52,470 nucleotides of DNA. Origin: Sedimentisphaerales bacterium (GTDB taxonomy: Bacteria; Planctomycetota; Phycisphaerae; Sedimentisphaerales; Anaerobacaceae). Of this stretch, positions 25,490 through 34,470 are shown piece by piece. The first letter of the stretch is position 1, and every line of letters starts with the position of its first letter. The stretch is from positions 1-52,470 of the forward strand of contig JAFGGH010000005.1 of NCBI GenBank assembly GCA_016930645.1, read 5' to 3'. The notes below the pieces were generated by a model. That model was not told where the DNA came from, made no database searches, and worked only from the letters and a program-made list of their open reading frames with translations. A program made the translations under genes and the position numbers.

Positions 25490-26047
25490 ATGAAAAAGCT
25501 CAGCCTTTTAATCACAACAGCCTTGTCAGCACTGCTTTTGGCCGGCTGTCAGCCCGAACCGCAGTACAAGGCCGCAGAACCGCTCTGTACGCAAAGAACG
25601 GACAAACAATACGTTATGAGCACCGCTGAAGATGTACTGGCAAAGTTGCAGTTTTCCATAGACAAGTCCGACCCGGCAAGCGGCTACATCAGAACCAATC
25701 CTCTAACCGGCGCTCAGTCAATCGAGTTCTGGCGAAAGGACAACATCGGCAGCTTTAACAAAAACGAAGCGAACCTCCACACAATAAGACGAACGGTTGA
25801 AATGAACGTTATCGAAAGCGGCGGTAAGCTTTGCATCGAGCCGGTAGTAACAGTCGAAAGGATGTCACTGCCAAGCAGAGACGCCTACAGCCCTTCGCAA
25901 AGAGCATCTATGTTCACAAGAAGCAAAGGCTCGATACAGGAACTAAGTCTTTATCCCCAACAGCGTGCCGGTATGGAATGGATCGAGCTGGGCAGAGACG
26001 GGCTGCTTGAAAAAGAAATACTAAGAAGGTTAAGCATCAGGTTATAA
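25490..26047 (+). CDS. Lipoprotein, unknown function
   Basis: 185 residues from the ATG at 25490 (AGGA about 8 nt upstream). The signal ends in the lipobox LLLAGC, so the cysteine is probably lipidated and the protein membrane-anchored. The rest has no recognised domain; two segments (ASGYIRTNPLTGAQSIEFW and LCIEPVVTVERMSLP) look like beta strands, as in small outer membrane assembly lipoproteins. The gene lies upstream of galE on the same strand but is separated from it by a repeat-containing spacer. Confidence 0.7.
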   Translation: MKKLSLLITTALSALLLAGCQPEPQYKAAEPLCTQRTDKQYVMSTAEDVLAKLQFSIDKSDPASGYIRTNPLTGAQSIEFWRKDNIGSFNKNEANLHTIRRTVEMNVIESGGKLCIEPVVTVERMSLPSRDAYSPSQRASMFTRSKGSIQELSLYPQQRAGMEWIELGRDGLLEKEILRRLSIRL

Positions 26048-26080
26048 AGTCTTAGAAATAAATTAAGCGAAAATGTTTAA

Positions 26081-26195
26081 GAGTCGTTTTCGTTGGCGCT
26101 GCTTGTATCGGTTGCGTAAAACGTAAATCGTAGTTTATTTCGCAACCGTCAGACGATAGACGATACGAGCGGCGAAACCAAATAACGAATTAAAT
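26081..26195. repeat. Spacer repeat upstream of galE, copy 1
   Basis: This spacer is similar to 27194-27329 over its whole length, with 31 bp identical (26151-26181 and 27282-27312; core word GACGATAGACGATACGAGCG). The copies flank galE in direct orientation. Confidence 0.7.
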
Positions 26196-26209
26196 ATTTC
26201 GGAGCATCT

Positions 26210-27193
26210 ATGAATGTACTGGTAATCGGCGGGGCAGGCTACATCGGCAGCAATATGACAGCTATGCTCAAGAAGGAAGGATACAATCCTATAGTATTTG
26301 ATAACCTCAGCAAAGGACACGCCCAGGCCGTCAAAGACGTAAAGCTCATCAAGGGCGATACGGCCGATTACGATTTGCTCGTCAAGACCTTCAAAAAACA
26401 CGAAATCGAAGCGATAATGCACTTCGCAGCACTTATCGAGGCAGGTGAGTCGGTTGAGCTGCCTTTGAAATATTATCACAATAATATCTGCAATACTCAA
26501 AATGTCCTGGCGGCGATGGAACAGTGCAAGGTCGATAAGTTCGTATTCAGCAGCACCGCCGCCGTCTATGGAACACCAAAGGAAATACCAATAACTGAAA
26601 ACTGCCCGAAACAGCCAATCAATCCTTACGGCGAAAGCAAATACGCCTGTGAGCGGATGCTTCACTGCCAAAGCCAAACCGGCAGATTAAAATACGCCGC
26701 CCTCAGGTATTTCAATGCCGCAGGTGCAGGCAACGACGGCAGTTTAGGCGAAGACCACAAACCCGAATCGCACCTGATACCGCTGATTATCCAGGCAGCT
26801 CTCGGCAAACGCGACAGCATTTCGATTTACGGTACGGATTACGAAACTGAGGACGGTACCTGTATCAGGGATTATATACACATCGAGGATTTATGCAGGG
26901 CGCATCTATTGGCACTTGAAAAACTCGATAACCAGCCGGAACTGATTTACAACCTCGGCAACGGCAAAGGGTATTCTGTTCGGCAGGTAATAGATATGGT
27001 CAAACAGGTATCCGGCAAGGATTTTAAGGTTGTCGAAACAGACAGGCGTCCCGGCGACCCTGCTGTCCTGACCGCCGATGCAACCAAAGCCAAAAACGAA
27101 CTCGGCTGGATACCCAAAATGCCCCAGCTCGAAAAAATAGTCGAAACCGCCTGGAAATGGCACAGCCAAAATCCAAACGGATACAAGGATTAA
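26210..27193 (+). CDS. galE: UDP-glucose 4-epimerase
   Basis: 327 residues, a normal GalE length. The NAD-binding motif VIGGAGYIGSN (5-15), the serine-threonine segment SSTAAVYG and the catalytic YGESKYACE are present, as is the sugar-binding RYFNAAGAG. It interconverts UDP-glucose and UDP-galactose in the cytoplasm. GGAG lies 6 nt before the ATG. The next gene, a hexokinase, also acts on hexoses, and both are preceded by the same spacer repeat. The exported GH35-like enzyme upstream would fit a galactose supply, but this link is an inference. Confidence 0.93.
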   Translation: MNVLVIGGAGYIGSNMTAMLKKEGYNPIVFDNLSKGHAQAVKDVKLIKGDTADYDLLVKTFKKHEIEAIMHFAALIEAGESVELPLKYYHNNICNTQNVLAAMEQCKVDKFVFSSTAAVYGTPKEIPITENCPKQPINPYGESKYACERMLHCQSQTGRLKYAALRYFNAAGAGNDGSLGEDHKPESHLIPLIIQAALGKRDSISIYGTDYETEDGTCIRDYIHIEDLCRAHLLALEKLDNQPELIYNLGNGKGYSVRQVIDMVKQVSGKDFKVVETDRRPGDPAVLTADATKAKNELGWIPKMPQLEKIVETAWKWHSQNPNGYKD

Positions 27194-27329
27194 GAATCGG
27201 TTTCGTTTGCGCGGCGCGTTTCGGTTGCGTACAACGTTAATCCGCCTGAGGCGGATAAATCGTTTCTTTAACGAAACCGCAAGACGATAGACGATACGAG
27301 CGGCGAAACCAACAAACGAGTAACGAATT
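27194..27329. repeat. Spacer repeat upstream of hexokinase gene, copy 2
   Basis: This is the second copy of the spacer found before galE, here with an extra hairpin TCCGCC-tga-GGCGGA (27241-27255) inserted. The direct repeats could recombine and delete galE. Confidence 0.7.
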
Positions 27330-28643
27330 ATGAGTAACGCTAAGCAACACGCCGAAAACTTCCTCAAAGAAAATGGTATGTGGTATGGCGATATCGATAT
27401 GGCCGCCTGCTGCGATGCCTTCCTCGATGAAATGTACAAAGGCCTGGCAGGTCAGGGCGGCTCGTTGAAGATGATTCCCACTTACATTGAAACCGGAAAA
27501 AAACTACCAAAAAATAAACCTGTTATCGTTATGGACGCAGGCGGAACGAACTTCCGCGCGGCGGCGGTTCACTTCAATGACAACGATAAAACGGTAATTA
27601 AAAATATCGTCAAGGCTTCAATGCCCGGTGTTGAAAAGCAGGTATCAAAAATCGAATTTTTCGATTGTCTTGCCGGCTTCATTAAAGACCTCACAGATAA
27701 GAGCGAAAAAATCGGATTTTGTTTTTCATATCCGTGTGATATGCATCCGAACAAGGACGGCAGGCTGCTCCATTTTTCCAAAGAAATCAAGGCCGACGAG
27801 GTTGTCGGCCAGATGATAGGCGAAAACCTAATTGAGGCAATGAAGCGACTGAATCTACCCGCCGATAAGAAAGTCGTAATCTTAAATGACACGGTAACAA
27901 CCCTCTTAGCCGGAAAAGTTGCTTTAGCCGAACAGGATTTCGACAGTTATATCGGTTTCATATTAGGCACCGGCACAAACACCTGCTATATCGAGAAAAA
28001 CAAAAATATCACAAAGCTAAAAGATTTACCGCCTGATAAAAGCCAAATTATAAACATCGAATCAGGCGCATTTTCAAAAGCACCGGTAGGGACAATCGAC
28101 AAAAGTTTCGATGCGAAAACCAACAATCCCGGTATGCAGTTGCTTGAGAAAATGATTTCCGGGGCGTATCTCGGCCCGCTTTGTCTCGAAGCAATCCGCA
28201 CCGCCGCTAAATCCGGCTTGTTCACTTCCATCGAATCTGAAAGAATAGGCAGAATCACATCAATAGATACTAAGTCAATAAGCGACTATCTCGCTGAACC
28301 TGTCGCCCGTTGCCACATCCTCGGTGAGGTACTTTCGAGTATGAGCAACTACGATAAAGCCGTAATGGAAACTCTAATCGATGCAATCGTAACAAGGGCA
28401 GCAAAACTGACGGCAATCAATCTTTCCGCAGCGGTTATCAAAAGTGGTAAAGGCAAAGATGCGGACAAACCTGTTTGCATTGTCGCAGAAGGTACAACCT
28501 TCTATTACCTGACAGGCCTGAAGGAAAAGGTTAAAAAATACCTTCAGGAATTTCTGACAGATAAAAAGAAACGCTATTACAGAATAGTCAACGTAGAGAA
28601 CGCTACCCTAATCGGCGCTGCCATCGCGGGACTGACTAATTAA
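27330..28643 (+). CDS. Hexokinase (eukaryote-like family)
   Basis: 437 residues, close to a single hexokinase unit. The ATP-binding phosphate 1 motif is MDAGGTNFRAAAV (about 71-83), the sugar-binding segment is FCFSYPCDM, the catalytic aspartate is in LNDTVTTLLAG and the phosphate 2 motif is FILGTGTNTCYIE. It phosphorylates glucose or a related hexose with ATP. Hexokinases of this eukaryote-like type are scattered among bacteria, including Bacteroidetes, spirochaetes and planctomycetes, whereas most bacteria use ROK-type glucokinases. No strong ribosome binding site is seen, as the spacer repeat runs up to the start. Confidence 0.88.
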   Translation: MSNAKQHAENFLKENGMWYGDIDMAACCDAFLDEMYKGLAGQGGSLKMIPTYIETGKKLPKNKPVIVMDAGGTNFRAAAVHFNDNDKTVIKNIVKASMPGVEKQVSKIEFFDCLAGFIKDLTDKSEKIGFCFSYPCDMHPNKDGRLLHFSKEIKADEVVGQMIGENLIEAMKRLNLPADKKVVILNDTVTTLLAGKVALAEQDFDSYIGFILGTGTNTCYIEKNKNITKLKDLPPDKSQIINIESGAFSKAPVGTIDKSFDAKTNNPGMQLLEKMISGAYLGPLCLEAIRTAAKSGLFTSIESERIGRITSIDTKSISDYLAEPVARCHILGEVLSSMSNYDKAVMETLIDAIVTRAAKLTAINLSAAVIKSGKGKDADKPVCIVAEGTTFYYLTGLKEKVKKYLQEFLTDKKKRYYRIVNVENATLIGAAIAGLTN

Positions 28644-28674
28644 CTCGAACCGGCAGTTTTACAGCCAGTTCGAG
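28644..28674. terminator. Bidirectional hairpin terminator
   Basis: CTCGAACCGGC (28644-28654) pairs with GCCAGTTCGAG (28664-28674) except for one mismatch, with a 9-nt loop. It lies directly after the hexokinase stop and before the convergent TrkA-C gene's end. There is no long T-run. Confidence 0.55.
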
Positions 28675-28688
28675 CGACGAGTGACGGA

Positions 28689-29450
28689 TTAAGTATCAGC
28701 TTTACCTTTTTCTGCTTCTTTTTTCTCAAGCGGCGGACAGAGCTTGTCCCTGATTTCGCCGAGCTTGCCGAAGCAAATCAGCTCATCCGACAGCCCGATT
28801 TTATTATCGGCGCCCGGATTGGCAATTGTTGTCTCACCCCGAATAATCGCTAAAATATTTATGTCCATTTTTCTCAGCCCCGCCTCAATCAAAGTTTTAT
28901 CAAGCACAGGGCTGTTCTGATTTACCTGAATCCGCGTAACGCCATAACCACCCGTAGCTACAGTCAATTCCTCAAAAGAGACTTTACCAAATTGTTGCCG
29001 CCTAATGATTTTTTTCCGAAGGTAATTAGTCAGTTTGTGGGTTAATTTGGTATTTGTGAAAACCTTGTATGTAACATATATAGCAATAATAATTATGGAC
29101 AAATTTACCCACATTACTAACCACGGGGGGATAGAAAAAGGCAGAAGCGATTTCGAAGAAAACCATACAAGCATGGTGTTTTGGGGATTCAAAGCACTGG
29201 CTACCGCGGCAATTAAAGTTACCAAACCGGCGTTTCCAAGCACCATCAGAACTGAGGCGATACGGCGCCTCTGAGGATGACCGGTAATTAACTCAGCCTC
29301 TTTTGTCGTAAAGCCCGTACCGCTGAAGCACGATAGAGATTGAAATTTAGCCAGCGACCATTCAAGGCCTGTAAGCTGAAAGGCAACCGCCCCGATTCTT
29401 ACAACAATAAAGGAAGCTACCAGTACAATTATAAAAAGCATTATACTCAT
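28689..29450 (-). CDS. TrkA-C domain membrane protein, possible ion channel component
   Basis: 253 residues. There are hydrophobic segments at about 3-22, 68-88 and 105-130, and between them a loop SCFSGTGFTTKEAE resembling the potassium selectivity loop of TrkH/KtrB proteins (S-x-T-G-F-T-T). The C-terminal 70 residues form a TrkA-C (RCK-C) domain (GVTRIQVNQNSPVLDKTLIEAGLRK). The protein is too short for a whole TrkH; it may form channels as an oligomer or regulate another transporter. The gene begins 9 nt after the stop of corA, so they are co-transcribed. Confidence 0.7.
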   Translation of the reverse strand: MSIMLFIIVLVASFIVVRIGAVAFQLTGLEWSLAKFQSLSCFSGTGFTTKEAELITGHPQRRRIASVLMVLGNAGLVTLIAAVASALNPQNTMLVWFSSKSLLPFSIPPWLVMWVNLSIIIIAIYVTYKVFTNTKLTHKLTNYLRKKIIRRQQFGKVSFEELTVATGGYGVTRIQVNQNSPVLDKTLIEAGLRKMDINILAIIRGETTIANPGADNKIGLSDELICFGKLGEIRDKLCPPLEKKEAEKGKADT

Positions 29451-29459
29451 AATAAGCTC

Positions 29460-30527
29460 CTATAGCCACTTTTTCCGCTTAAAATAAATTAACATACCAA
29501 GCACTACAATTACAATAACACCCCAGAATCCCACCGGATACGCCCATCGCCATTTTAATTCCGGCATATATTCGAAGTTCATTCCATAGACACCCGCGAA
29601 AAAGCCGAGCGGCATAAATATCGTCGCAATAATTGTCAAGACCTTCATCACTGCGTTCATCCGGTTACTCACACTGGACAGATATATATCGAGCATCCCT
29701 GAAACCATATCCCTGTAGCTCTCTATCGTATCAATAACCTGAACTGTATGGTCATAAACATCACGAAGGTATATACCGGTTGCATCGGTAATCAGCTCCG
29801 ATTCGGCTCGGGTCAGGCCGCTTATAACTTCCCGCAAAGGCCAGACGCTTTTTCTCAGATAAAGCATTTCAGATTTCAAATTGTGAATTTCATGCAGCAT
29901 CTTTTCATCAGGTTTTGAAACAAGCTTTTCTTCGATGATTTCAATCCGGTCGCCGATTTTCTCGAGAATACCGAAGTAGCTATCGACTACAGCGTCAAGC
30001 AATGCGTATGCCAGATAATCACAGCCCATTTTGCGGATTCGACCTTTGGCGTTTCGGATTCTTTCTCGGATACCATCGAATACATCGCCCGGCTGTTCCT
30101 GGATAGACAAAACAAAGTTCCTGCCGAGTATCAGGCTGACCTGCTCGCTAAGCACATCCTTTTTCTTTTCGTCATAGCCGAGCATTTTAAAGACTATAAA
30201 GGCGTAGCTCTCGAAATCCTCGAACTTCGGCCTTTGACCGCTGTTTAGAAGGTCCTCCAAAACCAAAGGATGCAGGCCGAAACCCGAGCCGATTTTTTCG
30301 ATAAGCCCGACATCGTGCAGACCGTCTATATTAATCCAGGTTACCGTAGAGGTATCTTTCAAGTCGAAGCATTGCTCAATCCGGTCAATCTTTTTTTCCT
30401 CGAATCGCTCGGCGTCATAGTTAATCAATGTGATTCGCACCGATTCGGTTTTTTTCTCGCCGATATGCACCAGTGTACCCGGTGGAAGCCCCGCCTTTCT
30501 GGAATGCCGATGATTCGTCCTTGCCAT
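29460..30527 (-). CDS. corA: Magnesium/cobalt transport protein CorA
   Basis: 355 residues from the ATG at 30527, with AAAAGG 7-10 nt upstream; a GTG at 30536 is less likely. A cytoplasmic alpha/beta domain with long helices is followed by two C-terminal membrane segments, with the family signature YGMNFEYMPE between them (GMN motif) and a basic tail KRKKWL. It is a homopentameric Mg2+/Co2+ channel of the inner membrane. It sits in a minus-strand run with UPF0316 and TrkA-C genes. Confidence 0.93.
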   Translation of the reverse strand: MARTNHRHSRKAGLPPGTLVHIGEKKTESVRITLINYDAERFEEKKIDRIEQCFDLKDTSTVTWINIDGLHDVGLIEKIGSGFGLHPLVLEDLLNSGQRPKFEDFESYAFIVFKMLGYDEKKKDVLSEQVSLILGRNFVLSIQEQPGDVFDGIRERIRNAKGRIRKMGCDYLAYALLDAVVDSYFGILEKIGDRIEIIEEKLVSKPDEKMLHEIHNLKSEMLYLRKSVWPLREVISGLTRAESELITDATGIYLRDVYDHTVQVIDTIESYRDMVSGMLDIYLSSVSNRMNAVMKVLTIIATIFMPLGFFAGVYGMNFEYMPELKWRWAYPVGFWGVIVIVVLGMLIYFKRKKWL

Positions 30528-30549
30528 AATAAGCACCTTTTAGCATGTC

Positions 30550-30599
30550 ATTCCTGCGGCCTGTCTCGGCGTAGCGCAGCGAAGACGGAAAGCAGGAAT
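30550..30599. repeat. Nested palindrome, GGCGTAGC family
   Basis: Outer arms ATTCCTGC (30550-30557) and GCAGGAAT (30592-30599) surround the core CTGTCTCGGCGTAGC...GCGAAGACGG. The same core lies within other outer arms at 48748-48781. It sits between corA and the UPF0316 gene. Confidence 0.65.
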
Positions 30600-30604
30600 C
30601 TATT

Positions 30605-31198
30605 TTATTTTCCTTTTCTGTACAATTTCGGCAAATCCGCCAAATTTTTACCAAAAAACGGTTTTTTCTTTCGTAATATGCCCTGCTTGACATACCTGAC
30701 ATCTTCAATAGTATAAAAGGCGTTGGGATTAAATTCTCGTATAAGTTCAAGAACATGCTTCAGGTCGGAACGGTTAATAATCGAATAGATTACATCAACC
30801 GAGCCTTCCGCTCCTTCTGCTTTTACGGCAGTTACCCCGAAACCTTCTGCGACAAGTTTTTCGGTCAATTCGGCAGCATTCTTTTGGGTGATTACCCTGA
30901 TAATAAAGCTGCCCATCGCCAGTTTCTCTTCGACACATATCCCGACAAAATTACCTACCGCAAATCCTCCGGCGTATGCGATGTAGCATAACGGATTATT
31001 GAGGTTTTCCATTACCTTGCCGATTACGATAATCCAAATTAATACTTCGAAAAAGCCGAACATCGGCGCAAGAAACTTATGCCCTCGCGATACGGATATA
31101 ACCCTCACTGTTCCGATTGTAACATCACACACTCTCGAAAGAAAAATCAGTATCGGCAATATAACAAGAGTAAACGTTTCAGAATGATAAAAATCCAT
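30605..31198 (-). CDS. UPF0316 / DUF2179 membrane protein
   Basis: 197 residues from the methionine at 31198; an upstream in-frame start at 31240 gives an unlikely hydrophilic extension. Three N-terminal membrane segments include the family pattern RVCDVTIGTVRVI and GFFEVLIWI, and the C-terminal domain (about 105-175, DUF2179) has GFGVTAVKAEGAEG and DVIYSIINRSDL. The function is unknown. It precedes corA in the same direction. Confidence 0.85.
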   Translation of the reverse strand: MDFYHSETFTLVILPILIFLSRVCDVTIGTVRVISVSRGHKFLAPMFGFFEVLIWIIVIGKVMENLNNPLCYIAYAGGFAVGNFVGICVEEKLAMGSFIIRVITQKNAAELTEKLVAEGFGVTAVKAEGAEGSVDVIYSIINRSDLKHVLELIREFNPNAFYTIEDVRYVKQGILRKKKPFFGKNLADLPKLYRKGK

Positions 31199-31314
31199 AA
31201 CCTTACCCTGTTCTGAACATGGTACAGGGTCTCCTTTCACTATTTAAAGTAATCCGTTTTCTTAACCGTCAGTAATACAAAACTACATTTATAAAATCGG
31301 TCGGTTTAGGTAAA

Positions 31315-32340
31315 TCAAATAAGTTTTTTGCCCGAGCGGTTTCTAATTCCAACCGTCCTTAGAAATCTTTCCTGTATCATTTCTTCCAGCTTTTTCCGGC
31401 TCAATTTTGTTTTGCCGCCCAATGATATTTGGCCGCCTGCGTAAGCCGGATGCCCGCCGCCTGTACCGTACCCTTTAACAATACTTTTCATTACCACCTC
31501 AGCGCTAATTTTATCATCTAAAGTTCGAATGGAAACAAGCATTTTGCCCTGAAAGATGCCGGTGCACATTGTCCAGAAAGTCTCATCCTCACGAAGCAAT
31601 AAGTCCGCCATTTCCCCTATCATATCGGGATTACTGATATTACCGAGGTGTGTAATAACGGCGCTTTTATATACCACGGCGTTTCGCAGCGCATCCGACA
31701 GCATCCCGAAATACTCTTTGGGCACACTGCCACGCAGTATTTCGCTTAGCATCCGTTTATTCGCAAACGGGTACAAATATTCGATTGCCTTTATATCGGC
31801 CTTTGTTGCATCCCTGCCCAAATCCTGTGTATCTGACCTTATACCGTAAAGCAGCGCAGTCGCTAATTTGATGTCGATTTTTACTTCAGCATGTTTCAGG
31901 TACTCTAATATAATAGTCGCCGTCGCTCCGTATTTTGACCTCACATCGAAAAAGCGTGCCGAACGAGTTGCATTTCTTATGGGATGATGGTCGATAACAA
32001 TATCCGGTACAATCTCTTCAGGCAGCGAGCTGTTTCCCGCGCCGGGCTGGGCGTCAACCATCGCAATCAAATCGAATTTCTCAAAATCAATATCTTCGCA
32101 CCTGAAAAGCTTAACGTTAAGATAAATTGCCAACGCCCGGTTTTCACCACGGCCTATCATACCACCGTGCGCTATGGTACATCTTGTTCCTGAAACGTTA
32201 TTAGCAAGCTTGCGCAGCCCGACCGCACAGGCCATCGCGTCAGGGTCGGGATTGTCCTGCATCACTATAAGCAGCGTTTGTTTATTATCTAACAGGCTGA
32301 CAAGTTTATGATATTTTCCTTTGGCCTTATATCTTACCAT
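31315..32340 (-). CDS. DHH family phosphoesterase (NrnA-like)
   Basis: 341 residues. The DHH domain has QDNPDPDAMACAVGL (motif I), MVDAQPG and VIDHHPIRN (DHH motif), and the DHHA1 domain has GYGTGGGHPAYAGG. Relatives of this architecture degrade nanoRNAs and/or dephosphorylate pAp. The start overlaps the 3' end of the LapA-like gene by 14 bp, so translation is coupled. Confidence 0.85.
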   Translation of the reverse strand: MVRYKAKGKYHKLVSLLDNKQTLLIVMQDNPDPDAMACAVGLRKLANNVSGTRCTIAHGGMIGRGENRALAIYLNVKLFRCEDIDFEKFDLIAMVDAQPGAGNSSLPEEIVPDIVIDHHPIRNATRSARFFDVRSKYGATATIILEYLKHAEVKIDIKLATALLYGIRSDTQDLGRDATKADIKAIEYLYPFANKRMLSEILRGSVPKEYFGMLSDALRNAVVYKSAVITHLGNISNPDMIGEMADLLLREDETFWTMCTGIFQGKMLVSIRTLDDKISAEVVMKSIVKGYGTGGGHPAYAGGQISLGGKTKLSRKKLEEMIQERFLRTVGIRNRSGKKLI

Positions 32341-32572
32341 GCTGGGTTTTCTCTTTTATGCTTTTTTGCTTGTTTGTCTTATCTTCAAAAGTAAATGAAG
32401 CAAGTAAGCCCGCGCCAAAGCCAAACAAAAATGTCAGCAAAAGCAAAACCGCTATCGGCATTGTAACTTTTATAAAAAGAAATCTCGTTTCAACAGACTG
32501 TACATTCTGTAAAATTACAATTATGACAAGACCGACAAGCACAGATATCATAATTATCTTAAAATTCTTCAT
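32327..32572 (-). CDS. LapA-like small membrane protein
   Basis: 81 residues, with two hydrophobic segments (about 5-25 and 38-62) and a basic tail. The pattern ILQNVQSVETRFLFIKVTMPIAVLLLLTF (shortened here: residues about 21-48) is typical of the LapA domain (DUF1049), which takes part in lipopolysaccharide assembly in E. coli. It overlaps the start of the NrnA-like gene and is the first gene of the run. Confidence 0.8.
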   Translation of the reverse strand: MKNFKIIMISVLVGLVIIVILQNVQSVETRFLFIKVTMPIAVLLLLTFLFGFGAGLLASFTFEDKTNKQKSIKEKTQHGKI

Positions 32573-32725
32573 CTCTGCCCTTTCTATAATTTTTTGCTTG
32601 TATTATCACCTTGATATATGTTTGAATCCTGGCATAATGGAATAGTAATTATAACCAAAACAAATATCCTGCACAGGGTATTTTTCTTTCAGAAAAATAT
32701 TTATTATTCATTAAGGGCTACAAAA

Positions 32726-32944
32726 ATGAAGAAAAACACAGCACTTAAAATCATAAACCCGATTCTGCTTTTATTATTAATCAATCAGGCTGCCAGCGGT
32801 TTGTTTCACGGCCAATATTCACACCAGGCCTTTGAAATCCTGCACGAAGGGGCGGGCAAGGTCTTTATCGGTCTGGCAATCGTTCACTTTATCCTGAACT
32901 TCAGCTGGATAAAAGCCAGTTACTTCAAAAAAAGAGCCGTCTGA
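32726..32944 (+). CDS. DUF4405-like small membrane protein
   Basis: 72 residues from the ATG at 32726, with AAGGG about 8 nt upstream. Two hydrophobic segments (about 9-26 and 45-60) carry histidines (LFHGQYSHQ, LHEG, IVHF) placed as in the cytochrome b-like DUF4405 family, which may bind haem. The protein resembles a half-size version of that fold. It is divergent from the LapA-like gene. Confidence 0.65.
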   Translation: MKKNTALKIINPILLLLLINQAASGLFHGQYSHQAFEILHEGAGKVFIGLAIVHFILNFSWIKASYFKKRAV

Positions 32945-32992
32945 CACCTTAACCAAATTCGGGACATACAATTTACACAGCCGATGATTTCC

Positions 32993-33056
32993 TTGACAAA
33001 TTGTATTAAGTCATTATAGTATGATGCTTTACGTTATTTTTTGTCGAAAACAGGAG
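32993..33056 (+). promoter_or_regulatory. Promoter and ribosome binding site of the trpB2 gene
   Basis: TTGACA (32993-32998) and TATAGT (33015-33020) are 16 bp apart; AGGAG (33052-33056) lies 8 nt before the ATG at 33065. Confidence 0.65.
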
Positions 33057-33064
33057 AACAAAGA

Positions 33065-34453
33065 ATGGAAACAAAGATTCAGCTTAAAGAAAGTGATATG
33101 CCGCGTCAGTGGTACAATCTCGCAGCCGATTTACCCAATCCGCCGCTGCCGCCGTTAGGCCCGGATGGAAAACCAATCTCACCCGATATGCTCGCACCGG
33201 TCTTCCCGATGAATCTCATCGAGCAGGAAGTCAGTACCGAGCGGTGGATAAACATCCCCGAAGAGATTCTCGGCTTGCTGTACAGATGGCGGCCAACACC
33301 GCTCAAACGCGCGGTCAATCTCGAAAAGCACCTCGGCACACCCGCCAAGATTTACTTCAAAGATGAAAGTGTCAGCCCTCCCGGCTCACACAAGCCCAAT
33401 ACCGCAATCCCACAGGCCTGGTACAACAAGCAGTTCGGCATCAAAAGACTTACTACCGAAACCGGCGCCGGACAATGGGGAAGCGCCCTGGCCTTTGCCT
33501 GTAAAATGGTCGGCCTTGAATGCAAGGTTTTTATGGTGCGTATCAGCTTCGACCAGAAACCTTTTAGAAAACTAATGATGGCTACCTGGGGCGCGAACTG
33601 CGTCGCAAGTCCGAGTAACGAAACAAACGCCGGAAGAACAATCCTCAAAGAAATGCCCGACACACCCGGCAGTCTCGGTATCGCAATAAGCGAAGCCATC
33701 GAGCAGGCCGTTACGGATAAATCAGGCAAAACAAGATATTCTCTCGGCAGCGTTCTCAATCACGTAATGCTGCACCAGACAATAATCGGCCTTGAAGCCA
33801 AAAAGCAGCTAAAAATCGCCGGCGAAAAAACCCCCGACGTCGTAATCGGCTGTGCGGGCGGCGGAAGTAACTTCGCTGGTCTTTCATTCCCGTTTGTAGC
33901 TGATAAAATTGCAGGTGCTGATATCGAGATCATTCCGGTCGAGCCGAAGTCCTGCCCCACTATGACAAAAGGCCCGTTCGCTTATGACTTTGGCGACACT
34001 GCCTGTACGACTCCGCTTATGGCTATGTACACACTCGGCCACGCCTTTATTCCGCCTCCGATTCACGCAGGCGGTCTGCGTTATCACGGTATGTCTCCGC
34101 TGGTTTGCCAGACCATAGTGGAAGGCCTGATGACACCAAGGGCATATCACCAGCTTAAATGCTACGAGGCGGCAATTACATTCGCCAGTACCGAAGGTAT
34201 GATTTGCGCGCCGGAAACCAGTCACGCTATCGCTGCCACAATCGACGAAGCAATCAAAGCCAAAGAAGAAGGCAAAGAAAAAATCATCCTGTTCAACTAC
34301 AGCGGACACGGCCTGATGGACCTGACCGGTTACGATGCGTACCTGTCCGGCAAGCTTTCGGATTATTCGTTACCTGATGACGATATCAAAAAATACACCG
34401 AACCGCTCAAGCAATTCCCGCCCGCCGAAAAACACAAAACCGGAAAATGGTAA
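33065..34453 (+). CDS. trpB: Tryptophan synthase beta chain, TrpB2 type
   Basis: 462 residues from the ATG at 33065. The length and the N-terminal extension ([17 protein letters not shown]) mark the TrpB2 subfamily rather than the shorter TrpB1. The PLP lysine is in GSHKPN (about residue 110), the phosphate-binding loop is [10 protein letters not shown], and ETGAGQWG is conserved. It joins indole and serine to make tryptophan; TrpB2 proteins often act without a TrpA partner, and no trpA is nearby. It has its own promoter and a terminator at 34484. Confidence 0.9.
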   Translation: METKIQLKESDMPRQWYNLAADLPNPPLPPLGPDGKPISPDMLAPVFPMNLIEQEVSTERWINIPEEILGLLYRWRPTPLKRAVNLEKHLGTPAKIYFKDESVSPPGSHKPNTAIPQAWYNKQFGIKRLTTETGAGQWGSALAFACKMVGLECKVFMVRISFDQKPFRKLMMATWGANCVASPSNETNAGRTILKEMPDTPGSLGIAISEAIEQAVTDKSGKTRYSLGSVLNHVMLHQTIIGLEAKKQLKIAGEKTPDVVIGCAGGGSNFAGLSFPFVADKIAGADIEIIPVEPKSCPTMTKGPFAYDFGDTACTTPLMAMYTLGHAFIPPPIHAGGLRYHGMSPLVCQTIVEGLMTPRAYHQLKCYEAAITFASTEGMICAPETSHAIAATIDEAIKAKEEGKEKIILFNYSGHGLMDLTGYDAYLSGKLSDYSLPDDDIKKYTEPLKQFPPAEKHKTGKW

Positions 34454-34470
34454 TCGTCAGCCAATAATTA

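Noticed and set aside
26135-26677. 180-codon minus-strand frame over galE
   Set aside because: Antisense shadow of galE; partly encoded by the spacer repeat.
31241-31314. tRNA or small RNA in short gaps
   Set aside because: I scanned gaps for tRNA-like GGTTCGA arms with a matching acceptor stem and saw none.
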